Source of the DNA: Mantis religiosa
Lineage: Eukaryota; Arthropoda; Insecta; Mantodea; Mantidae
Length of the DNA: 64,000 nucleotides
Direction of reading: 5' to 3'
Assembly: GCA_030765055.1 (NCBI GenBank)
Contig: CM060947.1
Span: 53,856,395-53,920,394 of the forward strand
Made by a program: the position numbers and the translations under genes. A model generated the notes under the pieces. It was not told the origin of the DNA. It did not search any database and worked only from the letters and a program-made list of their open reading frames with translations. The first letter of the stretch is position 1. Every line of letters begins with the position of its first letter. This document shows positions 1 through 11,815 of this stretch, one piece after another.

Positions 1-1789
1 GCGAGAGAAATATCTCGAATATTTACCTTCTTACTCCTCATTATAACACTTCCGCCTCTCTACCTTAGTTTCAAGGGAACATTAACTTCATAAAATTAAC
101 AGACATTTCTCAACTCTTAAATTGCATAACTTTTATTAAATTCTCTATAGCATTGCATTCACGGCAAATTGTAGTTTTGAAGATCCTAAAAGGAAAAAAA
201 AGACTTTAATGTTCTCTAACACGTAATGTGTAGGTAGAGGAATCCACCCATGGAGACGCAGATAACAGGTCCCTCAGTACTGTGAGGGGAGTGAGTAGCT
301 TCGATAGGCAGCGAGGCTTCTTGTCTGGTAGTTGCACGATGCTGACCACATTCTCTTCCTGTATTCCAGTGGCCACCATCTCAATGCATAGTGTGCACAG
401 TAGGTCGTGCAAGTTTACCCGTTGCACGCCGGAATAGTCTACCGTGCACTCCTTAGCCTTCAGAGCAGTGGCGGAATGCCGATCTTGCAATTTCAATGCA
501 ATTTACTGTGCAATAATATGATCGAATTGTAATATGAAGAATATAATTGTTGTATAAATTATTTTAATTGTTTCTTTCATTATCGTTCAACTATGTACCT
601 TTATTTTAATAAAAAACAAATGAACAATAAATTGATAGTTTAAACAAAATGAAAATAATCGACAATCTACTTACAATAGAGCAATATTAAATAACAGCTC
701 GAAGAAAAGCAACATGCACAACATATTAGTTGGAACCAAGTTTTCTGCATTTTTGTTGTCTCTTTTGACACACTAGTTTTTCAAAATTATGTATCTGTAT
801 TTGTGCAGCAGCTAGTCTAAGTTGACATTTTAAGATCTGATCGGACAGTTAAATTCTGCAGTGGTTAGCGAAAAAGAAATTGTTCGGATCCACAAACCAG
901 CGGCATTTCTATGTAGTCGAGGAAAAGTAGTTTTTTGAAAATTTAAATATAAATCACTCAAACTAATTATATTTTGGCATTTATTTTTCATTTGACGATT
1001 GCATTGTAAATCGATAAGTTCAAGCTGCAATTCAGATGGAACATTATCAACATCTGTAGAGTAAGGTTCAGCAAATATTTCGAAAATTGGCTCTAATTAC
1101 ATCACGTCTTGAAACCTATTCTGAAATTCTTGGTCCAACTCTCATAATATTTGAACATATTCTTGCAAGTCCAAGACCTGAACAAACTGCTGAACTGTTG
1201 AGAGCTTTGGGAAATGTACCAAGTTCTTTAAGGTTAACTGCCTTTCCCAAAAGGATAGTTTCATTTTTAATGCTCTGATACTATCACTTTCTATAAAAAA
1301 GGAAGCACTTACCATGAAGGCATAAATGTAGGAGTAGATGTCCCATGTGTCACATTACATTCTCCAACCGACATTATGTTTACGAAAACCGCAAGAGACG
1401 AGAGACAACACTGCTGTCCAATTCCACGTCTTGTCTCAAACTGAAGTCGCACGGCACTCGTGGCAGTGCTACCTCATTTGCTCTAGCACAAAATCGATCC
1501 ATTTGGTGACCGCAGCTGTATAGGATAGATGATCACCAGACATCGGATTGCATACACCTTGGAAATCAATGTACGCACACAGGTAATAAACAAGGCCAAG
1601 CGAGACATCAACACACTCCGTGTCAACAAGTATACCGGTGAGCTCTGTGTGTCCACTCCGGTACATATACAAAATGTAACCGACGTTACAATATGGCATC
1701 CTCCTTGCTTTCGATGCGAGAATTACAGTGAACAACCATGTACATTCGTAAATTGTCGAATGTGAATTTTCTGCGCTTTTCGCTGAAAC
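1..1789. other. Unassigned stretch with two coding-like open frames
   Basis: No recognisable gene. Two stretches look more coding-like than their AT-rich surroundings. One is an open frame on the minus strand at 206-496 (96 codons, opening with TTG rather than ATG). The other is on the plus strand at 1087-1278 (63 codons, also opening with TTG), containing FEHILASPRPEQTAELLRAL. They could be isolated exons or fragments of unrecognised repeats; I can name neither. The rest is AT-rich sequence without repeats that I recognise. Confidence 0.3.
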
Positions 1790-2400
1790 AATATAATATG
1801 ATATGATACGATATATATTTATTTACCTTGTTGTTAGCTTGGCTTACATGACACCCTGGTCTTCTGCTCTGCCAGGTAGCTCTTAACCTCCATGCCTCCT
1901 TGTTACTTAATCCCATTCTTCCACCATATCTTCCTTTCTTATATTCTTTACATTTCTGGCCCATTTTTCTTTTACTTTCTGCAAGAAATCACCAATACTT
2001 CTTGCCTTCTTTTCCTCCCTGCCCATTAACATTTGTATAGCTACTATCCTCTTCTCTACTTTCTCCCATTTTTCTTCCCAAACCTTTTCCCTCCACATTG
2101 CAACCTGGTCGAATTCTGTTGCATAGTGCTCTATGCTTTCTTTTACCCCACACAGTACACAAATTCCCTTTTCCCTACCTCTTATCCTTCTTAGAAATAT
2201 TATTCCTGTTCTCATCCATGCTAACCCTTCTCTCTTGCTATTGCAGTAATTTACATATGCTTCTCGTACCGAATTTCTTTTTATTTTATTTGCTTGTAAA
2301 ATTGTAGTGATTCATATTTTCTAGACTTTCCCATATTTCCTGTCTTTCTACATCTTCTATAATATTGGGAGAAAGTTCATTCAACGTCACATGACGTTAA
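1790..2400 (-). pseudogene. Non-LTR retrotransposon (LINE) 3' end, C-terminal zinc-knuckle region
   Basis: On the minus strand, 1907-2215 encodes a C-terminal tail with CVLCGVKESIEHYATEFDQV. This is a Cys-X2-Cys...His pattern of the kind found after the reverse transcriptase of Jockey/I/R1-type LINEs. It is followed by a Lys/Glu/Trp-rich stretch (MWREKVWEEKWEKVEK). Upstream, in shifted frames to about 2400, further compatible residues (REAYVNYCNSKREGLAWMRTG) can be read. After the ORF the minus-strand sequence runs into an AT-rich simple tail (gatacgatatatat type, about 1790-1830), a typical LINE 3' end. The RT and endonuclease domains are absent, so this is a 5'-truncated dead copy. The clade is not determined. 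Confidence 0.6.
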
Positions 2401-3721
2401 TGGTGCATATGATTTGTACAAATCTTTTTCATGTGTTTGTCCGAGACTTAGTTTATTTCCTATATTACACAGCACTGAAAATCCAGTATTTTTGTGTAAA
2501 ATACTGTAAAATAACCTTTTTTGGCTCCTTTGGTAGTTGGTGCATTCTGTATATTGTTAATTTTTGCAGACACCTCCTCAACAGCTTTTAGGCGGCTCGA
2601 AATTGCATTCTACAAGCTGTTTAATGGCTGTTGATAATACCCAAATATTTTGATTTATAAACTAAAGATTGCCCAATAATAGTGAAAGTAATGCTATTAA
2701 CACAGTATGTCAAACACCTTGCACTCTCCGGAAGACAGATTTACCTGTGTGGCGAGTAGTAGTTGTAATGAAACTAAAGCTACGCGTTGCGAACGGGACT
2801 GCGTGTGGATCCCGGGACTGATGTCAGCGAGACTCGTAAACTTCATATCCCTTTAAAGGTGTATGGCATCCGATGCCTGATGATCATTCACGTATACTGT
2901 GTGTTAAGTGGTCGTGAGGTCGGCAATGGCGTTGGTACATTCAGAATTTTGTGTATATTTTGAAAAAAAAAAAAAAAACTTAGTTAAAATATTCGTCCAG
3001 AGAAATGTCATTAGCAATTCAAGTTTGATAAATGCAGTTATGCTGAGTTTGCTTCCAAAGTCTAGCAGTCAGAAGTTCCGGAGATTAAAAAGGCAAATAA
3101 AAGACCTTAGAATCTAACTAGGGTCAGGGTAAAGCTGTTCAGATGCAAACGTATGCTAGATCAACACATGGAGTAGCGTTATAGGTGTAGTGAAATGTAG
3201 ACCCTTCTTAAGAAAGCCGGGAGTTGTAGATCAGACTATTTGCTTGCTAACTCACTCATGTAAATGTTTAAATGTGTAGGAGAAGTGCTAGAAGACTAGT
3301 GAAGTGTGTGAGTTTTCCGAGTAAGACGTTTGCGATTTACTGCAATTGGCAACTGAGCTCATATCATCGTTATAGAAACGCCTTACATATTCTTCAACTA
3401 CACGGTCGATTATCCTGTGCACTACATTCACACGTACTGTCTAACAAAGTACCATAGCTGCATCGCTACAGTGGCTGGTGGCGGAGACAAAACAGAACGA
3501 GATTAAAAATTGATGTACCAAGAGTGACCACATCAAAAGAACGATGCAACAAAGAGTGACATCGGGGTGCGACACAAAGACGTACAGGAAAACCAGCCCA
3601 TGTCAAAATATTCTTTACGTGGGAGTATATTCAACAGCATTTTTATTTTCACAATTTTGGCTAAAATAACTTATTTAAATATATCCAATATACTTAAGAT
3701 ATTCGCATAACCAATGTATAT
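2401..3721. other. No recognisable feature
   Basis: AT-rich sequence with only short chance frames and an A16 run at about 2963. No terminal repeats, RNA genes or protein motifs recognised. The last bases (3718-3721, atat) are the target site of the solo LTR that follows. Confidence 0.4.
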
Positions 3722-4133
3722 TGTCACTTTGTGGGTTCGTAGAACTAAAAGTACAATTTTCAGAAATTCAAAATGTTCTTTATTTCCGTAGAAATACACT
3801 TTGGTCAACCCTTACAGTGGCAAAATTACGTAACATACACAAATACGGCCTTCAAGGACGTTGACCACAAACAAAGAGTTCATTTTCAAAACACCGCTGT
3901 ACGAACAGGTATCTCAAGTTCCAATTCGAATCTCTCCTGGTGAGACCGACTTACTTATATCCTCTACTCATATTTCTAAACGTTTCTGAAATGCTCTGTA
4001 GCAAACAAGAAATCAAAACTTCCAGTAAGTCACCTGTCTTTATCTGCTTCAGCAATCTTTTATCTCCGCACTGTACTATCTGTCTCTTTGTGCAAGTCGG
4101 CCACGTCTCCTCACGACAATGCGGTTGGTGACA
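3722..4133 (-). mobile_element. Solo LTR, family A (minus orientation)
   Basis: This is one of four copies of a TGTC...CA long terminal repeat (others at 37187, 55637 and 59728). Read on the minus strand it starts TGTCACCA and ends CCACAAAGTGACA. Near its 3' end is a conserved block, TTTCTACGGAAATAAAG, holding an AATAAA poly(A) signal. Flanks are atat (3718-3721) and atgt (4134-4137), a 4-bp target duplication with one change. No internal region or second LTR is nearby, so it is a recombination-derived solo LTR. The superfamily is inferred to be Gypsy-like from the 4-bp duplication. Confidence 0.75.
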
Positions 4134-4310
4134 ATGTTTTAATTAAAATGTCTTATCTGTTATATGCTTACAAATAAAAGTATCTTTCTCTAAATAGTAT
4201 ATTGCTGCTTCTCTCGGAAAATGCATTTTGTCATTGAAAATTACGGCATTTAAAGGTCAGCAGAGTGACTCACTTTTATTCATTTTGCCTCCACGATCCT
4301 TCTGTACCTA

Positions 4311-5223
4311 CGAGGGCTGTTGAATAAAGAACGATCATAATTTTTCTACGGTCATAATTTTTCGCATTAAAATTCAAACTTATTATATTCTGTTATGTTA
4401 ATGTGAAACAAACACGCTGTAGTAGTTTCATTGTTGGTACTCCTGGTTCCCGCCTGTGAGAACCAGGCAAGTTCAGATATGTTCAGTATCGCCTACCGCT
4501 GCAATTAAGGTAACATGCAGTTAAAGTTGATGTTAGAGGAAGATCCGGAGTTCCTTTCAAACGGAATCACTGCTGATGAAACTTGGCTACATCATTTTGA
4601 TCCTGAGATTAAACAGCAAAGCTCAGTATGGAAATCTCCTTCATCACCAATCCCCGAATTAGCAAAAGTGGTTGCTTCTGCTAGGAAAATTACGGTCATC
4701 TCATTCTTTGATATTCATGGAATGATTTATCAGCATGTTGTACCTGCACACACACATCAGTAACTGGACAACACTACAGGGATGTCCTGAAAACATTGTA
4801 AATCCATATCAGGCGTAAAAGACCACATTTCCGTGAAGCAAGCTGGATTCTGCACCACGATAATGCGCGGCCGCATAATGCCAATATTGTTGCTAAATAT
4901 CTTGCAGAAATCAACGTGAAGTGCATCCCTCACACTCCCTGTAGTCCGGATTCAGCCCCATGTGGCCTTTTTGTGTTCCCTAACTTGAAGAAACGCCTTC
5001 GTGGGAGGCATTATCCATCATCAGAAGCAGTGGTGAAGGCTGTGGAGGCGATTTTGAAGGATCTCTCAAAAATGGTTTCCAGCATGTCTTTGAAGACTGG
5101 CAGAAACGCTGGGACAAGTGCATCCTACTCAGGGGAGACTATTTTGAAAAGGACCTTTAAAATTATGAGTATGAGTAAAGGGATGTCAAAAAAATGTGAT
5201 CATTCTTTATTGAACAGCCCTCG
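4311..5223 (+). mobile_element. Internally deleted mariner element, copy 1 (keeps the C-terminal half)
   Basis: Terminal inverted repeats start CGAGGGCTGTTGAATAAAG at 4311 and end as their complement at 5223, with a TA duplication at 4309-4310 and 5224-5225. At 913 bp it is shorter than a full mariner (about 1.3 kb). From about 4500 it encodes transposase from just before the first catalytic Asp (ADETWLHHFDPE) to the end. The second Asp is in HHDNARPH at about 4856. The third catalytic position reads APCGLF where the family has APCDFF or APSDY, so the Asp is replaced by Gly. The N-terminal helix-turn-helix half is deleted (junction at about 4517), and frameshifts and stops follow. Copy 2 at 38.5 kb shares the ends but keeps the other half. 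Confidence 0.85.
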
Positions 5224-5225
5224 TA

Positions 5226-6174
5226 TATTGAAGTGTGTAATAAACTATGCCTAACAATGAGTATCTCTATTAACATGAAGTGGATGGCAACTTCTGCAAG
5301 AATATTTAGTAGAAGCTACATAGAGGTAATTAATAAGAGACAAAGAACGCAATATGAGTGTGATATATTATATTAGTTAATTATTTCTACTTTAAAACTG
5401 CAAAGGAATGCTTTGTGTAAATTCAGGTCTTGAAAATATATAACATTAAATTAAAAATCTGTAAATTCAACGATAATCTTTCTGAACAATTCGTAAGAGA
5501 ACTGTAATTGTGCTGTTTTGATAAAACCCATTACGTACATTGTCAGTAGTGACCTCACTGGCCGCTGTCCCTTACAGAAGAAATACCATATCTTGGGGTT
5601 ACAGCATGACCTCTCAAAATGGCGTTAACAGCGATAGTTGGGTGGCATGGGGAGGGGATGAAGAGGGTGCCAGGAACTGCTTCAGACATTAGCCGAGGTT
5701 GTTCGCCATGCACAAGCAATTAACCCTTGCAGGTAGAACTGTTAACAGTAAAGGGATACGGCAAAACCCTTCTCTATGGAGATGATCATTACTGCAGTGG
5801 CGGACCAGTGTTTCAGTGGCGGAACACACTATGTCGTTTTGGTTATACCATACTTCTCTGATATTTATGAAAGGTGACGTTAGTATTTTATTGGAAACTT
5901 TGGAAGCGAGGAATCTCACCCAAAGTCAAAAAGAAAATTTCTGTTTTTTAAAGGATGTAAATATGTCAAAAGCATAACCCCAAAATGGAAAGCTTAAATA
6001 CTTAAATTTAGCATCTTATATCGATGACACATTAAGTTAATCAATTTTTAAGGAAATATCGCTTAGACAAAAGCTACATTTTTGCCAAAATTTAGCTTAT
6101 TAAGGATTTTAATTAAAACATAGGTACATCATAAGTAATGTCCTTTTAAGGAGAAAAAATATTTGAAATATGTT
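5226..6174. other. No recognisable feature
   Basis: AT-rich, with short chance frames only. A slightly GC-richer patch at 5560-5900 has no motif I can name. Confidence 0.35.
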
Positions 6175-7025
6175 CTGACAAGCATCGTTTATCGAGGTTT
6201 ATTATCCTACAATGGCACCAGTCTCTGACGTTTTTATGTGAAAAATTCGGTCACACCCACTTACACTACTTCAAAGTTGGCAAAATTTCTTCCATGTAGA
6301 AAATGCGTCTTGGATCGAAAAATATTATAATCTGATAATGTGAGATCGGGGCTGTATGTTGGGTGTAGTAGCAGTTCTATTCCTCCATATTGCTGATATT
6401 TTCCATGGTTGTTCGTGCAGTATGGGGTGTTGCATTGTTCCATTGCAATGGAACGCTATTTCGATTAACTAATGCTGGTTATTTCCGTCTCAAAATTTCA
6501 TGAAGTCGCTCCACTTGTTGAAAATACATATCCGCATTAATCGCCCGCCGTTTGGAAGAAACTTATTTTGAATCACACCTTCAAAATTCCACTTGGGACC
6601 GAAGATGACTTTGGCAGGTTGGCGGGGAACATGCCATTGTTTCGAGGCATCAGGCTTTCGGTAATACACAAGTGACATTTCTCCTGACAAATGTATCATC
6701 CATGGGACTATGGATAAGCTGACGACAGATATCCACTATACGTTCAGCTTGTTGAGGTGTCAGTTCATGAGGTACAGATCTACAGCTTCTGTATGATTTT
6801 CCAAGTGTTTTAATGTGGCGATGTGTTGTATCTTTTGATACACCAAGTTTTTCTGAAAGCCTACGGGTACCTTCTTGCGGATTTTCTCGCAAAGCTTATC
6901 CTGAATTCTCAATATTCTATACGTTAGGTCCTCCAGAACATGGTAAATCTTTAGTGTTTTCCTCTCCATTGTTGAAATGTTGCAACCATCACTGTGCCAC
7001 ACACCCACTAACGACCCCTACTACT
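6175..7025 (-). pseudogene. Mariner transposase relic
   Basis: Read on the minus strand, fragments in alternating frames line up in transposase order. They are a helix-turn-helix piece (about 6892-6760, GTRRLSEKLGVSKDTTHRHI), a linker (HPMDDTFVRR-like, here HSPMDDTFVRRNVT), a catalytic-core piece around FGPKWNFEGVIQNKFLPNGG (about 6600-6530), a stretch ending ATPHTARTTM-like where the second catalytic Asp has become Asn (WNNATPH), and a C-terminal piece with YSPDLTLSDYNIF (about 6340) that keeps the third Asp. Several frameshifts and stops show it is dead. I could not find terminal inverted repeats. Confidence 0.75.
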
Positions 7026-8250
7026 TCCACCTCACATATTCTTTGAGCTGCGGAAACGGCTTTATACTCATGATTTTAGTAATGTTTTAGAATGACTCTA
7101 AGTTCAAACTTTGTTATCTTCATTTTGTGATTGTTTAGTAACAGCTGAAGACAGGTACATGCTCGCAATGTACACAACACTACCCATGACATCCTGTAAA
7201 TAGCATTGCCAAACAAAAGAAACCCAATAAATTTTCCAAAACACCAAAATAAAAGAAAAACGACTTTACTTACGAGACCACTAATACCATATGTTTAACA
7301 TATTTTTGTGACAAATGCGTTAATGTTGAGTTCTCAGGGATAGCCTGTGCTATGTTGTTAATATTCGATGACATTTTTATAATTAGTAATAGAAATAGAG
7401 ACATTCTTGTGAAAAATTGTACTTCTCTTATGGCACACTCAATTTATAGCCAATACATTATTTTGAAGCGCTGAATACATGCGAAATATTCTTTATAGTT
7501 ATTATGAATTTTTCAATAGGTAAAACTTATCCATTTCTTCTCGTGATTATGCAGGAAAGACAGAATACCAGTCATCACAAGGCCACTCTGGTTTCAAAAT
7601 TCGGACGAGTTACCTACATTTTAGTAAATTGCCCACTATTGTTTAATTTGGTATCGATTCTATAAACTTATATCAATTTTATTGGCTGGTAAGATTAATA
7701 ATTTTATAAGGAGAAGGTTGTCATATAACTGCAACAGAAAATAATTTTCATGTGTTCATGTGTAATGCATGAAGCTGGAGTTGTAATAATAAGAAGTCAT
7801 TAGCAAGAAAAATTAAACAGTGAGGAAAAGTAATTCGAGATAGACATCTTATGTAATGTAAATGTCTTAAATATTTAAATAACCAAAACTGACAGAATAA
7901 TTATTCATAAAGTAGAAAATTTTGAAAGGTCTTCCAGGAACCTATGCAGGTTCAGTTAGGGGCTTTTCTTCTGAATCTTCTTGTCGCATATTTGGAAGAT
8001 ACTAAATTTAAAATACCATGTTCTGTAATTTCAGAAACGTTGTTTGAGAGCATGCTATTTTAAAGACACGTACACACATTTGGACAAGAGTACCTTAAAG
8101 CTTGAATCTCCTATTCAATCCCATCATCGAGTTCTTGAACATAAATTATTTGGTGTTAGGAACTGTCCCCATAACGAACGAATGGGTGCTGTGGTAAAGT
8201 GTGTGGTCATCATTCAAAGCTCATGAGCCCACCAAACTGATTGGGCTGAT
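7026..8250. other. No recognisable feature
   Basis: AT-rich non-coding sequence. No terminal repeats, simple repeats of note or protein motifs seen. Confidence 0.4.
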
Positions 8251-8259
8251 ATATCTCAA

Positions 8260-8860
8260 TCGTCAATATAAATACATATTAGGAGTACAGTTTTAAAGGA
8301 TGATCTAACTGAAATATCTTTCAAATGCCTTCTTACCTTCACAACACATTGCGTCAATTTGCAAAGCTTCGCATGACACGTGTAATGAAGTCAGGAGTAA
8401 TGGGTCAATTTAGTCTCTAATAAACGTGTTCATTTCGTCAACACTGCCCAATTTGGTTGCTAATACTAACCTCAGAGGAATTAGTCCGGAATAATCAAAT
8501 CTGAAAAACACGGCAGCCAAGGAAGGTCTCCAAATGAGTTGACTGAGAAATAACCTAACGGTGTTCCCATACTGAGGAGAGACATGTTTGTCGTGGCTTG
8601 ATCAGAGGCTTTCCAAAGGATTACCGAAGTTTCGCAGTGCAGGAATTACAAATTGTCCCACCACTAGGGAGCATACTTCAGCATTCACAGCGACAGTGCG
8701 TCCCTGCTGGTTATAAAAGAAAAACTTCTCATCATTTCTATGTAGCAACACACAACGGTGAGCATACCCTGAGGCCTGAAACTTAATTAGGGATTCTGAA
8801 GGACCCAATACCTTAAAGAAAGTTAACCTCATCAGTCAAGCATGGAATTAATGACACCAG
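8260..8860 (-). pseudogene. Decayed DDE transposase relic (Tc1/mariner-like)
   Basis: The minus strand gives pieces matching, in order, an insect mariner-like transposase of the type that reads 'SDEAHF ... GPYFF.NEQGRTVTVN ... PPRSxDLTPLDFFLWG'. About 8840 reads LTDEVNF (first catalytic Asp). 8750-8620 reads FFFYNQQGRTVAVNAEV followed by VIPALRNF. About 8520-8470 reads PWLPCFSDLIIPD, a degenerate version of the block with the third Asp. About 8400-8290 reads ITPDFITRVMRSFANW then RHLKDISV, matching the C-terminal helix and the hydrophobic tail. Frames change several times. Recognition rests on pattern and order, not strong identity. Confidence 0.5.
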
Positions 8861-9660
8861 GATCGGGGTTTATTGTAGTATCATTGAAACCTTGCCTAAC
8901 ACATCAACTGCTGGTCCATTTGCATTTTGTACACGTGCAAGTAAAGGTTACCTTCGTAGTGTTAGTTGCAATATTTGTAGGTGGCGCCATTAAGGACTTT
9001 TTCAGAAAACTGCAATTTTCGAGTGTTCGTACATCTTAATCGCTATGCCATAACAGCCAGCATCCAGCATAAATGTGCGAACTGCAGTTGAGTTCTTCAA
9101 ACTTGACTAGGAACGGTCGCTGCATTGATACAAGAGGCTTTGTTGCAATAAAATAATAAACGCAAAATGTGGCCAAGGGTCCATAGATTCTGAAACAAAA
9201 AGGAATACTGTAAACACACACCTATTCATCTAGTCTTCTACTTTGCAGTGATGAAAAACTAAAAGTAGGAATCGAAAAGCTCCCTGCTGTACAGACCACA
9301 ATATAGAAGTTTGCTCCAGGTTGAAACAATAGTAATAATGGATATGATCATAGTAAATGCGGCCTTAACTATCTAGGATAATGAAAAAAGGTATACTGAA
9401 CGGGACCATGATATCATTTGCCCGGCATGTATAGACACAGGTGTGTAGTTAAAGTCTGTTTAGTTAACGTGTGTGCAGTTCCCACTCAAAGGGACCTCAA
9501 AGGACCTGACCTTCCCGCCCACTAATGACCGTCATAAATCGATCTCCACACTTCAGAAATTGAACACTGACGTTGGGGACCAATAGCAACCCCGATTTTC
9601 TGAAAATGACAGTTGCATGCCTAATCCACGTGGAGTCTCAGTTGCCAAAGTTCCAACTTC
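8861..9660. other. Flank of the DD82E transposon; 5' terminal repeat not found
   Basis: No ORF of substance. The 5' end of the transposon whose transposase begins near 9703 should lie here. I compared the sequence with the region after 18411 by eye and saw no clear inverted-repeat partner. Confidence 0.3.
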
Positions 9661-9702
9661 CAGTTGTTCTGTTTCATTAGGTGCAGACATTCGTGGTGTG
9701 TC

Positions 9703-10293
9703 ATGATGTGGAGACCGTGGGAAGGAAATGCAGTGATAAATGCAAATGAAGTAATAGATAACGTTCAGTCAAGTGAAAATAATCAAAGTGAAGACAATAG
9801 TGTGAATGACTTGGAAGGTGTTGCTGGGCCGAGTTATGTTAGGGGAGAAGCCTCAAAAAACAAAGTAATAACGGGAACTCTTTCTAAGCAAGGACAAGCA
9901 CTTGTTTTTAACGCATATAAATATGTGGTGAAAAATAATCTTGGTAAGGGGTCATGTAGTGAAACTGCAAAAATTCTGGGTATTCACAGAAATATAGTTA
10001 GAAAAATTGTGACGAAAGGAATACCAAAGACGCCGACCAAGTGTGGAAACAAAAGGAAACGTTTCTCTAAGGTGGATAATTTCACATGCGATTTAATTCG
10101 CCGAGAAACTTATAATTTCTATGCAAAAGGGAGAGCGCCTACTTTAGATGAATTGGTTGCACATTTGCAAGAAATTTGTGATTTTCCTTATGGACGCTGC
10201 ACTTTGCGCGGTCTTCTTAAGGAGCTGGGTTTCAAACACCGCACTTTGAACAACAGAAGGGTTATTATGGAATCCAGCAGAATTGTAGCTTGG

Positions 10294-10337
<44 letters not shown>

Positions 10338-11118
10338 TTATCAAAACTAAGGAAGTTTCGCAGTAATGGACACAAGATAATTTATTTAGACGAAACCTGG
10401 TACGATAGCCATGACGTATCGAGAAAAGGATGGGACGACGGTTCGTGTGCTTGCACCATACCTGCTCCTGTGTCGAGGGGTAAAAGGATTATGGTGCTTC
10501 ATGCTGGGAGTGACGAGGGATGGGTAAAAGACTGCCTCTTCTTATCGGCGAAAAACATTGGTGATGCAATGGCCGACAGTCACGATGACATGATTGCAGC
10601 AGTGTTTGAAAAGTGGTTTGATGGTAGGCTTATGACAAATCTGCCAAGGAATGAAAAATGTATAATTGTTTTGGACAATGCTAGCTATCATTCGCGTTTA
10701 AAATACAGAACACCTACAATGTCGATGAACTTAAAAGATATAGTCGAATACATGAGGGTTCATAATATTGAAATACCTGAACCTCTGCCTATTAAAGCTG
10801 CACTCCTGGCAGAAATTAAAAATGCAAATGTGGGCAAGGATTACGTGATTGACGACATCGCTCGTAAATATGGGTACGAAGTTTTAAGGTTGCCGCCGTA
10901 TCACTGCTGTTTTGACCCCATAGAAATGGTGTGGTCGAAACTGAAGAGAGAAGTGCGCAAGAGAAATGCAACACCTTCACTCAGCGAAAGCGTTTGCAAC
11001 TTGTTGAGAAGCTGTGTAGAAGGGATCGATGCAGAACTGTGGAAAAATTGTGTGCAGCATGTAAAGAAAGTAGAGGAAAAATACATTCGTCGGGATCAGC
11101 AATCTAACGATAGCAGGT
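9703..11118 (+). pseudogene. DDE transposase (IS630/Tc1/mariner superfamily, DD82E spacing), split by (TA)n and by the Gypsy insertion
   Basis: Two frames make up one transposase. 9703-10294 holds an acidic/Asn-rich leader and an N-terminal DNA-binding part (SETAKILGIHRNIVRKIVTK, a helix-turn-helix; then basic CGNKRKRFSKVD). 10337-11118 holds the catalytic part: first Asp in IIYLDETWYDSH (about 10386), second Asp in IIVLDNASYHS (10674) and Glu in FDPIEMVWSKLK (10923). That leaves 82 residues between the second Asp and the Glu, against 34 in classical Tc1. The spacing matches the DD82E ('Sailor') group as I recall it. A (TA)n tract at 10296-10336 has expanded between the halves and shifts the frame. 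The frame seems to end at 11123 only because the Gypsy LTR supplies a stop; the original tail lies at 18368-18411. Otherwise it is remarkably open. The first ATG is at 9703; upstream TTG codons are unlikely starts. Confidence 0.85.
10296..10336. repeat. (TA)n microsatellite inside the transposase frame
   Basis: A 41-bp pure AT/TA tract lies between the helix-turn-helix half and the first catalytic Asp of the transposase. Its length puts the two halves in different frames (codon phase 1 before, phase 0 after). Both frames read Tyr-Ile repeats through it. Confidence 0.95.
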
Positions 11119-11616
11119 TGTAACAGTATTTTTGTTTAGTAATGTTCGAAGGAATAATAAATATATAAAAATGTATATAGTTGTGTGATTGGCCGAAGTA
11201 GTAGTGGTATGACGTGGTGTGATGACGTGTCAGTGAATCGGCCAATCACAAAATAAAGTGGGAATTACTATGGGGACAAGAAAATCAATAATCTAGAAAA
11301 GTGTTAGAATCTTGTGTCTTGCTGGAGAAGGAGGAAAGATGTTACGAGGATTGTAATTGTAAAGGAAAATTAATAAGATTCAAAAAGTGTTATTCAATAT
11401 TTATAATAGATAAGAGTGAATCATAGTTCATATTATATAATTAAATAATATATTACAAAATTGGACTCATCTAAATTTTATTTTCACCAAAAATCCGCAT
11501 CCACACCTGAGAAAAGATCTCACGACTCTCAGTAGATTAAAACTCGACTTGGATCTTACAAAAAGTTGGCTTGCTTCTTATTAGTTGAAGATGAACGAAA
11601 ATATAATCTCGTTACA
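11119..11616 (+). repeat. 5' LTR of the Gypsy element
   Basis: 498 bp, TG...CA. It differs from the 3' LTR at about three sites: one in the middle (gtaattg against gtagttg) and two near the 3' end (atataatctc against ataaaatccc). It contains a TATATAAAAA-like box at about 11160, a CCAAT/TGACGTG palindrome (11184-11250) and AATAAA just after that. The U3/R/U5 limits cannot be set by eye. Confidence 0.97.
11184..11250. promoter_or_regulatory. LTR palindrome with paired CCAAT boxes and two TGACGTG motifs
   Basis: Arms tgtgattggccga (11184-11196) and tcggccaatcaca (11238-11250) are perfect 13-bp inverted repeats, each holding a CCAAT box on opposite strands. The 41-bp loop holds TGACGTGG (11210-11217) and TGACGTGT (11223-11230). 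CCAAT binds NF-Y-type factors, and TGACGTG resembles CRE/UPRE sites bound by bZIP factors. A regulatory role is inferred. The same block is at 17931-17997 in the 3' LTR. Confidence 0.6.
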
Positions 11617-11618
11617 AA

Positions 11619-11644
11619 TGGCGCAGCAACGTGTGGGGCTCGAA
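11619..11644 (+). other. Primer binding site, tRNA-Lys-like
   Basis: Two bases after the 5' LTR the sequence starts TGGCGC and continues AGCAACGTGTGGGGCTCGAA. It closely follows the complement of an insect tRNA-Lys 3' end (TGGCGCCCAACGTGGGGC then TCGAA), with a few changed or added bases. tRNA-Lys priming is common in Gypsy-type elements. Confidence 0.75.
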
Positions 11645-11815
11645 TAGGATAAAGAAGAGGAGATTAAAGCATCGTGCAGCTCCGTGGGAATTTAAAAGGA
11701 AAGAAGAAAGAAGAGAGAAGAAAGAAGAAAACGAGAACTGGTTTAAGTGAGTGAAAAAAAAAATAGTAGTAGTAGTAGATTTATGTTGTTAAGAAATCAG
11801 AAAATAGTTAAAAAG

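Noticed and set aside
1338..1765. Overlapping ORFs on both strands as a gene
   Set aside because: They overlap on opposite strands, have no motif or splice support, and could equally be eroded repeat sequence.
10144..10344. ORFs with Tyr-Ile repeats through the (TA)n tract, both strands
   Set aside because: Translation of a dinucleotide microsatellite. Only the flanking transposase sequence is real.
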